A DNA stretch of 64,000 nt from NCBI GenBank assembly GCA_902769805.1, contig CACXQL010000020.1:1-64000 (forward strand), given 5' to 3'. Within the stretch, counting starts at the first letter, position 1. Every line of letters starts with the position of its first letter. Of the stretch, positions 57,465-64,000 are shown piece by piece. The position numbers were made by a program, and so were the translations under genes. The stretch comes from an uncultured Prevotellaceae bacterium. GTDB taxonomy: Bacteria > Bacteroidota > Bacteroidia > Bacteroidales > Bacteroidaceae. The notes under the pieces were generated by a model. The model searched no databases. It was not told where the DNA came from and saw nothing but the letters and a program-made list of their open reading frames with translations.

Positions 57465-58970
57465 CTATGCTTGTAAGTCAAGCAGGAAACGAGTACCTTT
57501 CGTATATTGTGGGTCGATGTCAAGGTCACCCTTCATCTTCAGTGCCATCTGCTTACAGGTAGGCAGTCCGAGACCGTCACCGGTGGTGAGGTCGCGAATC
57601 TCACGGAAGGGCTTGAAGATGTCTTCGCGCTTCTCTTCAGGAATACCCTCACCCGTGTCTGCTACTAAGAACTGGTAGGAATGGGCACTGCGTTTCTTGA
57701 ACTCCAGGGTGATCTTTCCATTGTCGGGTGTGTACTCCGCTGCATTCTTAAGCAGGTGCAGGAGGATATGCGAGACATACTCTTTGTTGAAGCTGGCACT
57801 CATCTTAGGTACGTTCACCACTATGTTGACACCACCCTTCACCTTGTCGCGTATCTGGTCTATCAACTCCTCACTGAATGACTGTACCTGCACTTCCTCC
57901 ACCTCTACGGCTTCCGTTCTGTTCTCCAACTGTGACAAGGTCTCAATATGGTCGGAGAAATCCAATAGTGCCTTCACCTCAGGAATACTGCTGTCGAGTT
58001 TCTTGAGAGTAGGTTCCAACTGTGCGGAGATATTACTGATGAACTTTGCTTTCAGGGCATTGCTCTCATTGGCGAGTTTGATGGTCTTCTTCTGCTTGCG
58101 TGTCAACAGGATAAAGCGTAACAGGATGATACCGCCAATCACTAATGCTGCGGCAAGGGCTGCGGCAAGGATGATGAGTCCGATGATAACAGTCGAGCGG
58201 ATAGTTAGAGAACTGTCTTTATCGGAGATCGTTGCCTCGTTGTCGGCAATCTCTTTTTTCAGGGCTTTAATCTCGTCGGCATGTTTCAAGGCGTTGGTAG
58301 AGTCTTTCCATGCGAGATAGTTGCTATAGGACTGTGCCACCATGCTGGCGTTATTGCTCTTGCGGGCATTGGAGATAAGGGTCTGATAGACCTCGTCCAC
58401 CTTGTCGTATTCCTTGCTGGCGGTGAGCTTGTTTGCCATCTCCTTGAAGACAGCGTTACCTTGTGCAACCTGTCCGAAGGTATAGTAGAAGGTGGCTTTA
58501 TTATAAAGGAGGTCGTTTTTCAGATTATCGTCACCCGAGGTGTTTGCCTGGTTCTCCAAGATATTGAGTTGCTCTTTGGCACTCTCAATCTTCCTGAATT
58601 TCATATACATCTGCAGACGTTCCTTCGTCACCAGGTAATGCAGTGCTGCCTGTGCACTGGGAGTCTTGTCCTTCCCTGTGGTGATAGTCTGGTCCACACG
58701 GCGCAGCAATTCAAAGCTCTCCTTGAAGAAACTCTCCTTATGATACAGGGCTGCGGCTTTGACACCACATTCTACAGCTTCCTTGGTCTGACCTTTGTTC
58801 ACATAGTCGTTGAAGGCATGGATATACAACGAGCGTGCCTTGGCAATGTCTTGTTTGGGGTCTACAGCCTCGGCTTTTTGTTGTAATTCACTTTTCTGAC
58901 CTTCCTGTGCACGAACGAAAGAGCAGCAGAGAAGCAAACTCAAGAGTAAGAAAAATACTTTTCTGTTCAT
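57465..58970 (-). CDS. Sensor-kinase-like protein lacking the phospho-acceptor histidine
   Basis: A 501-residue membrane protein: signal peptide, a periplasmic helical (TPR-like) region to about residue 255, one membrane helix (STVIIGLIILAAALAAALVI), then a cytoplasmic kinase-like half. The dimerisation helix reads KAKFISNISAQLEPTLKKL where classical kinases have FxxxxSHExRTPL, so the phosphorylated His is missing. The ATPase domain is well kept: N-box HLLKNAAEYTPDN, G1 DTGEGIPEE, F-box IFKPF and G2 GDGLGLPTCKQM. It may act as an allosteric or ATP-binding sensor or phosphorylate another residue. No response regulator is adjacent. Confidence 0.8.
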   Translation of the reverse strand: MNRKVFFLLLSLLLCCSFVRAQEGQKSELQQKAEAVDPKQDIAKARSLYIHAFNDYVNKGQTKEAVECGVKAAALYHKESFFKESFELLRRVDQTITTGKDKTPSAQAALHYLVTKERLQMYMKFRKIESAKEQLNILENQANTSGDDNLKNDLLYNKATFYYTFGQVAQGNAVFKEMANKLTASKEYDKVDEVYQTLISNARKSNNASMVAQSYSNYLAWKDSTNALKHADEIKALKKEIADNEATISDKDSSLTIRSTVIIGLIILAAALAAALVIGGIILLRFILLTRKQKKTIKLANESNALKAKFISNISAQLEPTLKKLDSSIPEVKALLDFSDHIETLSQLENRTEAVEVEEVQVQSFSEELIDQIRDKVKGGVNIVVNVPKMSASFNKEYVSHILLHLLKNAAEYTPDNGKITLEFKKRSAHSYQFLVADTGEGIPEEKREDIFKPFREIRDLTTGDGLGLPTCKQMALKMKGDLDIDPQYTKGTRFLLDLQA

Positions 58971-59001
58971 AATTTAAATGATAATTGTTTTTTTTCTCAT
59001 G

Positions 59002-59033
59002 CAAAAGTAAGAAAATAATTTATATCTTCCAAA
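59002..59033 (-). promoter_or_regulatory. Promoter of the sensor-kinase-like gene
   Basis: TTTG (59030-59033), 20 bp, TACTTTTG (59002-59009) on the reverse strand. Confidence 0.75.
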
Positions 59034-59072
59034 TATTTTTCTCTTAATCCTTGCCTTGTGATTGAAAATGAT

Positions 59073-59229
59073 TACCTTTGACTAACGTCGAAGATACTCA
59101 CGTTCGAAAAAACTCAAGATTCTCTTGGTTTTTTTCTCACTTAATCGTACTTTGACTGACGTCGAAGGTACTCACGTTCGAGAAAACTCAAATAAAATTT
59201 GGTTTTCTTCTCACTTAATCGTACCTTTG
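59073..59229 (+). promoter_or_regulatory. Tandemly duplicated palindromic promoter of the BtuD-like gene
   Basis: Two units of 75 and 74 bp (59074-59148, 59149-59222) each contain TCGAAG-TACTCACGTTCGA, a palindrome with AACTCAA arms and CTCACTTAATCGTAC. Three -7-like boxes end the units: TACCTTTG 59073-59080, TACTTTG 59148-59154 (one base short) and TACCTTTG 59222-59229. In the last unit TTTG of the palindrome's right arm lies exactly 20 bp before the -7 box. Only CAAC separates the final box from the ATG. Confidence 0.8.
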
Positions 59230-59233
59230 CAAC

Positions 59234-60046
59234 ATGAACGAGACGGTCATACTCAAGAATCTCAGTATCGGTTATCAGACAAAACAGCATGTGACGGTGG
59301 TGGCAGATCAGTTGAATGGCACTATCCATAGCGGTGAACTCACCTGTCTGCTGGGACGTAACGGTATCGGTAAGTCCACGCTCCTGCGTACGCTCTCTGC
59401 CTTCCAGCCTGCCATAGCAGGCGAGATTCTCTTGAGAAAGTCTGAGAACTCGGAGAACTCCGAGTACTCTGAGATCTCCGAGTTCTCAGACAAACAACTC
59501 AGTCGCCTGATAGGCGTGGTATTGACAGAGAAGCCTGATGTCCGTAATATGACAACAGAAGAACTGGTAGGCATGGGACGCTCACCCTATACTGGATTCT
59601 GGGGAACGCTCAGTGCTGATGACCATCGTATCGTGGATGAGGCGATAGCCCTCGTGGGTATCGAGGCGTTAAAAGGTCGTTATATCCATACCCTCAGTGA
59701 CGGTGAGCGACAGAAGGTGATGATTGCCAAGGCTCTTGCCCAACAGACACCAGTCATTTATCTTGACGAACCGACTGCCTTCCTCGATTTCCCCAGCAAG
59801 GTGGAGGTAATGCAGTTGCTCCATCGCCTTGCCGTAGAACAGCAGAAGACGGTCTTCCTCTCCACTCATGATGTAGAACTCTCATTGCAGATAGCTGACT
59901 GCCTCTGGTTGATGGAACCGGGACAACTGAGTGTGGGTACTCCCCGTCAGTTGGCAGATGATGGTGCCTTGAGCCGTTTTATTCAGCGTGACGGCATAGC
60001 GTTTGATGCACAGACGCTGACTATTCATGTAAAAGCCCATGATTGA
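59234..60046 (+). CDS. ABC transporter ATPase of the BtuD/FecE type
   Basis: A 270-residue stand-alone ATPase: Walker A GRNGIGKST, Q-loop region VLTEKPDV, signature LSDGERQKVMIAKALA, Walker B VIYLDEPTAFLD and H-loop STHDVEL. It fits the importers for vitamin B12 or iron chelates. A run of SENSENSEYSEISEFSD near residue 75 is coded by a 9-bp GAGAACTCN repeat (59441-59490). No permease or binding-protein gene lies beside it. It overlaps the CobD-like gene by eight bases, which favours a role in cobalamin or cobinamide uptake. Confidence 0.85.
   Translation: MNETVILKNLSIGYQTKQHVTVVADQLNGTIHSGELTCLLGRNGIGKSTLLRTLSAFQPAIAGEILLRKSENSENSEYSEISEFSDKQLSRLIGVVLTEKPDVRNMTTEELVGMGRSPYTGFWGTLSADDHRIVDEAIALVGIEALKGRYIHTLSDGERQKVMIAKALAQQTPVIYLDEPTAFLDFPSKVEVMQLLHRLAVEQQKTVFLSTHDVELSLQIADCLWLMEPGQLSVGTPRQLADDGALSRFIQRDGIAFDAQTLTIHVKAHD
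59441..59490 (+). repeat. 9-bp GAGAACTCS tandem repeat in the ABC ATPase gene
   Basis: About five 9-bp units (GAGAACTCG, GAGAACTCC, GAGTACTCT, GAGATCTCC, GAGTTCTCA) coding an acidic Ser/Glu run. Each unit is itself a palindrome around the centre. A related tract is at 43957-43996 in the GH3-like gene. Confidence 0.8.
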
Positions 60047-61070
60047 AGGACACGGAGACGATCTCTACCGCTATAATGCGGACATGGTACGGATGAATTT
60101 CAGTTCCAATGTCTATGCGAATGCCGACCATACGGCATTGAAGGAATATCTGACGGCACACATGGACCTGATGAACAACTATCCGGAGCCGCGACCGCGT
60201 TCCTTGGAGAAACTCATTGCGTTGAAGCTGGGAATATCACCTGAGGCTGTGATGGTGACTAATGGTGCCACGGAGGCTATCTATCTCATCGCCCAGATGC
60301 TACATGATAGTGCCTCTGTTATTCCACAACCCACCTTCTCGGAATATGCTGATGCCTGTCGTCTCAATAATCATATCATCTCCTACGAGAATACCGATAA
60401 CCTGTCCACCTTACCGAACGACCGTGTCTATTGGATCTGTAATCCCAACAACCCGACAGGTAATGTGATGACGAAGGGTATCATCGAATATATTGTGCGC
60501 CATTCTCCCCGTTATACCTTCGTCGTCGACCAGTCGTATGAGGACTATACCAGGGAAAAACTGATTGTGCCGAAAGAGATGCAGGATTGTCGTAATCTGC
60601 TCGTGCTCCACTCTCTTAGTAAGACGTATGCCATTCCGGGACTGCGCTTAGGATATGTCACCTCCCATCCTGATACGATACAGTTACTTCGCTCTTTCCA
60701 TCAGCCGTGGTCGGTGAATGCTTTCTCCATAGAGGCAGGTAAGTTCCTGATAAAACAAGACAAGCCAGCCATCCCAGACCTTGATGCTTTATTGGAGGAG
60801 ACAGAGCGTCTGCGTACGAACCTGCGGAAGATAGAAGGTATCCGTGCCTTTGAGACCAAGACCAACTATATGCTTTGTGAGATAGAGAACCATACCAGTA
60901 CTGATTTAAAGTTCTATCTCGTCCACGAGCACGGCATCCTGATACGCGACTGTCATAACTTCACTGGTCTCTCCAACCACTTCTTCCGAGTAGCCACCCA
61001 GCGTCCCGATGAAAACGATGCCTTAGTCAAAGCCATCCGCCAGTTCATCCTCAATAATTCTAAGGACTAA
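60039..61070 (+). CDS. CobD-like PLP-dependent threonine-phosphate decarboxylase / aminotransferase
   Basis: A 343-residue fold-type I PLP enzyme. It begins MIEGHGDDLYRYNADMVRMN, like CobD enzymes that make aminopropanol phosphate for cobalamin, and has TNGATEAIY, CNPNNPTGN, the PLP lysine in SLSKTYAIPGLRLGY and the phosphate arginine in FFRVATQRP. Histidinol-phosphate aminotransferases share these motifs, so CobD is favoured mainly by the N-terminus and the overlapping BtuD-like gene. The last codons run into an AAAGGTC word repeat. Confidence 0.75.
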   Translation: MIEGHGDDLYRYNADMVRMNFSSNVYANADHTALKEYLTAHMDLMNNYPEPRPRSLEKLIALKLGISPEAVMVTNGATEAIYLIAQMLHDSASVIPQPTFSEYADACRLNNHIISYENTDNLSTLPNDRVYWICNPNNPTGNVMTKGIIEYIVRHSPRYTFVVDQSYEDYTREKLIVPKEMQDCRNLLVLHSLSKTYAIPGLRLGYVTSHPDTIQLLRSFHQPWSVNAFSIEAGKFLIKQDKPAIPDLDALLEETERLRTNLRKIEGIRAFETKTNYMLCEIENHTSTDLKFYLVHEHGILIRDCHNFTGLSNHFFRVATQRPDENDALVKAIRQFILNNSKD

Positions 61071-61105
61071 GGTCAAAGGTCAAAGGTCAAAGGACAAAGG
61101 TCGTT
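61060..61105 (+). repeat. AAAGGTC heptamer repeat after the CobD-like gene
   Basis: AAGGACTAAGGTCAAAGGTC-type words repeat six times and include the stop codon (61068-61070). Same word as in ribF. Confidence 0.85.
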
Positions 61106-61126
61106 CTTTCAATTTTGACTTCGTCC

Positions 61127-61185
61127 AAATCGCTCACGCTCGATAGACTTCAAGCAAGCTTGGTCTATACTCGCTTAATCGCGAT
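61127..61185 (+). repeat. Solo copy of the palindromic promoter unit without a -7 box
   Basis: ACTTCGTCCAAATCGCTCACG, then the palindrome ATAGAC-TT-CAAGCAAGCTTG-GTCTAT (61143-61168) and ACTCGCTTAATCGCG. It aligns with the 59.1-59.2 kb units but lies between convergent genes and lacks TAnnTTTG. Confidence 0.7.
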
Positions 61186-61194
61186 TTTCAATTT

Positions 61195-62157
61195 TCAACT
61201 TTCAACTATCAACTTTAAACTTTCCCTGCATTTCTCCAAAATGCAGAGCAGCTCCTCCACCTTCTCCGCCCTCAACATGGCGATACGCGTCTGTCGGAAG
61301 TTTGGAATCCCCTTGAACACAGGCGAGGCAGCCAGATGGCGACGGGTATGTAAGATACCCCGATACTCGTCGATACGCTCCACGTTGATACGCAGCTGCT
61401 CCTCCAACACATCAATCTTCTCATCCAGTGTCAACTCCTTCCGACTGAATATCCACGGACACCCGAACGTGGCACGACCGATCATCACCGCGTCCACACC
61501 ATACATGTCAAAGGCACGGTCAGCATCCTCCAACGACTTGATATCACCATTGCCGATGATAGGGATATGGATACGAGGATTCCTCTTCACCTCCCCGATG
61601 AGTGTCCAGTCCGCCTCACCCGTATACATCTGTGAACGAGTACGCCCATGTATCGTCAACGCCTGAATGCCACAGTCCTGCAACTGCTCCGCCAGTTCCG
61701 TGATGACCAGTTGCTCATGGTTCCACCCCAGTCGCGTCTTCGCCGTCACAGGCACTTTGACAGCCTCCACCACCTTGCGCGTGATCTCTAACATCTTCGG
61801 GATATTCTGCAGCATACCAGCCCCAGCCCCTTTGCCCGCCACCTTCTTCACAGGGCATCCGAAATTCAGGTCGATGACATCAGGGCCAGCCTGTTCCACG
61901 ATCTTCGCAGCCTCCACCATCGCCTCCACGTCCCTGCCGTATATCTGAATACCCACAGGTCGTTCCTCCTCAGCGATCGTCAGTTTCCGGATCGTCGATT
62001 TCACATCCCGTACCAAAGCCTCCGCCGATACGAACTCCGTGTACACCATCGAAGCCCCGAACCGCTTACACAGCAGTCGAAACCCGATATCCGTCACATC
62101 CTCCATCGGTGCTAGGAATACAGGACGCTCCCCCAATTCTATGTTGCCTATCTGCAT
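61195..62157 (-). CDS. dusB: tRNA dihydrouridine synthase B
   Basis: A 320-residue flavoenzyme with the Dus signature: LAPMEDVTDIGFR, DLNFGCPVKKVAGKGAGAGM (active-site Cys in FGCP), KTRLGW, TIHGRTRSQMY and the FMN-binding IPIIGNGDI and DAVMIGRATFG. It reduces uridines in tRNA D-loops with NADPH. It is 40 bp downstream of dprA on the same strand, separated by AAATCGT-type words. The 3' end converges with the CobD-like gene. Confidence 0.95.
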   Translation of the reverse strand: MQIGNIELGERPVFLAPMEDVTDIGFRLLCKRFGASMVYTEFVSAEALVRDVKSTIRKLTIAEEERPVGIQIYGRDVEAMVEAAKIVEQAGPDVIDLNFGCPVKKVAGKGAGAGMLQNIPKMLEITRKVVEAVKVPVTAKTRLGWNHEQLVITELAEQLQDCGIQALTIHGRTRSQMYTGEADWTLIGEVKRNPRIHIPIIGNGDIKSLEDADRAFDMYGVDAVMIGRATFGCPWIFSRKELTLDEKIDVLEEQLRINVERIDEYRGILHTRRHLAASPVFKGIPNFRQTRIAMLRAEKVEELLCILEKCRESLKLIVES

Positions 62158-62162
62158 CTTTG

Positions 62163-62197
62163 TTATTTACGATTTGACGATTTACGATTTTCAACTT
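62163..62197 (-). repeat. AAATCGT / TTTCAAC word repeat between dprA and dusB
   Basis: Forward reading TTATTTACGATTTGACGATT then TACGATTTTCAACTTTCA. Same word style as 61186-61215 and 62398-62430, where it lies inside dusB's and dprA's coding ends. Confidence 0.65.
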
Positions 62198-63286
62198 TCA
62201 ATTTTGCAAATGCCACATCCCCCCTGCCATAGCTCTCACGATCCCCTTCATCTCCAACTGGAAGAGGATAGCCGTCAAGTTACCGATAGCGATATTCGTT
62301 TGTACCGATATCATATTCAGTTGCAAGTCATTCCTCTTCCGCAAAAGATTAACGATACTTTGTTCCTCTGGCGTAAGCTCCGTAAACAGCTCTCCCTCTT
62401 TAAACTTTAAACTATCAACTATCAACTTTCCATTTTCCCAGCCCATCTCCTCCACGAAATCCTTCGCCGATGTGATGAGCGCCGCAGTGTTATTCCGAAT
62501 CATACGGTTACACCCCTCGCTATATGGAGCCCCCACCGCACCCGGGAAGGCAAACACGTCCCGTCCATACTCCTGAGCGATACGACAGGTTATCAGTCCA
62601 CCGCCCTTATATGCACTCTCCACGAGGACTGTCGCATCCGACATCCCAGCCACGATACGGTTACGCTGACGGAAATTGTTGGGCAGCGCCTGCGTCTGAC
62701 TCATATACTCCGTCAACAATCCTCCCTGCCTCACCATCTCCGCTGCCGTATCCCGATGATGATGCGGATATATCTGATCCAGACCGTGAGCCAGCACACC
62801 CACCGTCTCATAACCCTCAGCTAATGCCTGCCGATGGGCGCAGATATCGATACCATAGGCAAGCCCACTGACTATCAGAATGTCAGGACACATCCTGCGT
62901 AAGTCACTGACGAAGCGGCACACGATATCCTGTCCGTAGCTGGTACACTGCCGCGTCCCCACGATATTGATGACATGCTGTCTGTTCAGGTCGGCATTCC
63001 CCTTATAGTATAAGATGACAGGAGCATCCGCACACACCCTCAGTCGCTGGGGATAGTCAGCATCATTCAGTGTCAGCGCCCGGATACCGTTCTTCTCGAT
63101 GAACTCCATCTCGGCAGCCGCCCTACGCAGCGCCTCGTCCCAGTTACCTAAGTCCTGTCGCTGCTCATATACCGCCTTGCCACCGCCCAATGACTGATAC
63201 AGATGCAGCGCCGTTGCCTGGTTGAAGCCCGTCATCCGTGTCAGCGCAATGGTATAGAATACCTCCTCGCTATTGTTTATCTGCAT
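62198..63286 (-). CDS. dprA: DNA-processing protein DprA
   Basis: A 362-residue protein with the DprA/Smf Rossmann core: NIVGTRQCTSYGQDI, VSGLAYGIDICAHRQAL, GVLAHGLDQIYPHHHRD, GGLLTEY, FRQRNRIVAGMSDATVLVES and RDVFAFPGA. An N-terminal helix-hairpin-like domain and a C-terminal winged helix flank it. It loads RecA on incoming single-stranded DNA during transformation. Residues ENGKLIVDSLKFKEGE are coded by CAACTAT word repeats (62398-62430). It overlaps the upstream gene by 10 bp. Confidence 0.95.
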   Translation of the reverse strand: MQINNSEEVFYTIALTRMTGFNQATALHLYQSLGGGKAVYEQRQDLGNWDEALRRAAAEMEFIEKNGIRALTLNDADYPQRLRVCADAPVILYYKGNADLNRQHVINIVGTRQCTSYGQDIVCRFVSDLRRMCPDILIVSGLAYGIDICAHRQALAEGYETVGVLAHGLDQIYPHHHRDTAAEMVRQGGLLTEYMSQTQALPNNFRQRNRIVAGMSDATVLVESAYKGGGLITCRIAQEYGRDVFAFPGAVGAPYSEGCNRMIRNNTAALITSAKDFVEEMGWENGKLIVDSLKFKEGELFTELTPEEQSIVNLLRKRNDLQLNMISVQTNIAIGNLTAILFQLEMKGIVRAMAGGMWHLQN

Positions 63287-64000
63287 CTGATATTCTTGAA
63301 CTTCCAGCTGCTTGAAGGTTCGACGAGTTCAAACTCCTCGGCAGTGATAGGCAGCGCGGGGAATATCAGGGCGAAGCGCAGTTTCTGGTACGGCCATGGA
63401 ATCTTTGTCACCACCGGAGCCACCGTCACGTTCTCCACCCCACGCAGGCGCAGTTTGTCGCTGCCCTTGCTTCTGATGTAAGTGTCCGACTTGATATATA
63501 GCTGGTCGTTAGGTATGTCCGCCTCACACTCCAGTTCAATACGTGTCTCCGTGTCCGAGCAGCTCACCCGTACAATCTTCGTCTGTGTATTATCCTTCTT
63601 ACCCTTGCTGATAGGGTTCTGCATGGAGAAGCGATAGCGGGAATAGTCAGGAAGAATCGTCGTCTTGTTGTTAAGGATGCTGGGACCCTCCTCCGTACGT
63701 CCAGCCTTCTCGTAGAGACTGTTGATTTTCAGTGTGAGACTCTTCTGGTCCGTATAGCCGTAGTCGCAGTTCAGCTTGGCAGCCTCTTCGAATTTCTCGA
63801 GCGCGTCAGCCCACTGTCCGTCAGCCTCCAGTTCCTTTGCCTCATCATAAGCCCTTGCGAAGGAAGACTGAAACTGAGCTTTCTCACGTTCGAATATCTC
63901 CATAGCCTTCTTACGCTCCGATGAAGCGATGATAGAACCTAAGATACCCACACCGCCGCTAATGGCCTGTGTTGTGTGCCAGTTGTTCCACTGAGCATTT
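63277..64000 (-). CDS. Hypothetical protein, 5' end beyond the window
   Basis: The reverse strand is open from the right edge (reading NAQWNNWHTTQAISGGVGIL in frame upstream of a GTG at 63951) to the stop at 63277, so the real start is outside and the annotated GTG is internal. At least 241 residues are present. A Gly-rich hydrophobic segment (AISGGVGILGSIIASS) is followed by charged helices (KAMEIFEREKAQFQSSFARA), a TPR-like unit (ADALEKFEEAAKL) and a beta-rich C-terminal half. I do not recognise the family. It may be a membrane-associated or tetratricopeptide protein co-transcribed with dprA. Confidence 0.6.
   Translation of the reverse strand, partial: NAQWNNWHTTQAISGGVGILGSIIASSERKKAMEIFEREKAQFQSSFARAYDEAKELEADGQWADALEKFEEAAKLNCDYGYTDQKSLTLKINSLYEKAGRTEEGPSILNNKTTILPDYSRYRFSMQNPISKGKKDNTQTKIVRVSCSDTETRIELECEADIPNDQLYIKSDTYIRSKGSDKLRLRGVENVTVAPVVTKIPWPYQKLRFALIFPALPITAEEFELVEPSSSWKFKNIRCR

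Noticed and set aside
58971..59233. Cobalamin riboswitch before the BtuD-like gene
   Set aside because: The region is fully explained by two divergent promoters and a 75-bp tandem repeat; no B12-box-like sequence was found and the final -7 box lies four bases from the ATG.

Overview
The window looks like a chromosomal segment of a Prevotella-like member of the Bacteroidales. The main reasons are the promoters, which repeatedly show a TTTG (-33) box, 19-21 bp, then TAnnTTTG (-7), the weak Shine-Dalgarno sequences, and the gene families present: a BspA-type leucine-rich repeat protein, an S46 dipeptidyl-peptidase, LruC/DUF4842 lipoproteins, DUF4254, DUF4890, DUF3108, an SbsA-like Ig lipoprotein, a GGGtGRT protein and a BtuD/CobD pair. 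Species cannot be named from the sequence alone. No rRNA, prophage, IS transposase or CRISPR array is visible. One tRNA (anticodon CAT) is present.

Layout. 0-1.4 kb: a NifU-like scaffold gene and a GGGtGRT gene (cut by the window edge). 1.5-5.3 kb: an operon with a C-GCAxxG-C-C redox-type protein, an HprK-like kinase fused to an S26-like peptidase, a PqqD-type peptide-binding protein and an ABC exporter; this resembles a peptide-maturation and export cassette with no obvious precursor beside it. 5.3-8.4 kb: a 21-codon small gene with its own promoter and terminator, a broken CE2-type esterase, a DUF4890 protein and an alpha/beta hydrolase. 8.4-9.0 kb: gene-free, repeat-rich DNA. 9.0-13.1 kb: a defence-type block (two XRE regulators, McrB/McrC-like restriction genes, two unknown small genes). 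13.2-14.9 kb: a NUDIX hydrolase followed by a Vsr N-terminus joined to a HAD lipoprotein. 14.9-24 kb: housekeeping genes (ruvB, coaD, glutaminyl-cyclase-like M28 enzyme, LOG protein, nrdDG, a broken DEAD-box helicase). 24-29 kb: S46 peptidase, flippase, SpmAB-like membrane protein. 29-34.7 kb: three LruC-type lipoproteins. 34.9-44.6 kb: tRNA, ribF, broken CPBP protease, rubredoxin, heptosyltransferase-like GT9, DUF4254, pdxB, acpP-fabF-rnc, GH3-like enzyme. 44.6-52.5 kb: surface and secreted proteins, an aldo/keto reductase and two short paralogous peptides. 53-57.5 kb: a four-helix-bundle gene and a Dna2-like helicase-nuclease that carries an in-frame DUF559 endonuclease insert. 57.5-64 kb: a degenerate sensor kinase, BtuD/CobD-like pair, dusB, dprA and a cut-off hypothetical gene.

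The most unusual content is repeat-based. (1) A 433-bp segment encoding a DUF559 (Vsr-like) endonuclease domain is bounded by near-identical inverted REP-like palindromes and sits in frame inside a helicase; solo relatives of the palindrome occur elsewhere, including inside another gene. (2) Three intergenic arrays of palindromic units share an exact 22-bp period although their sequences differ. (3) Degenerate tandem repeats, mostly of 7-bp words, occur both between genes and in frame inside genes, including ribF. (4) Several promoters have a palindrome whose right arm supplies the -33 TTTG, and two of these are tandemly duplicated. (5) At least three genes carry small deletions or frameshifts, which may be real decay or assembly error.
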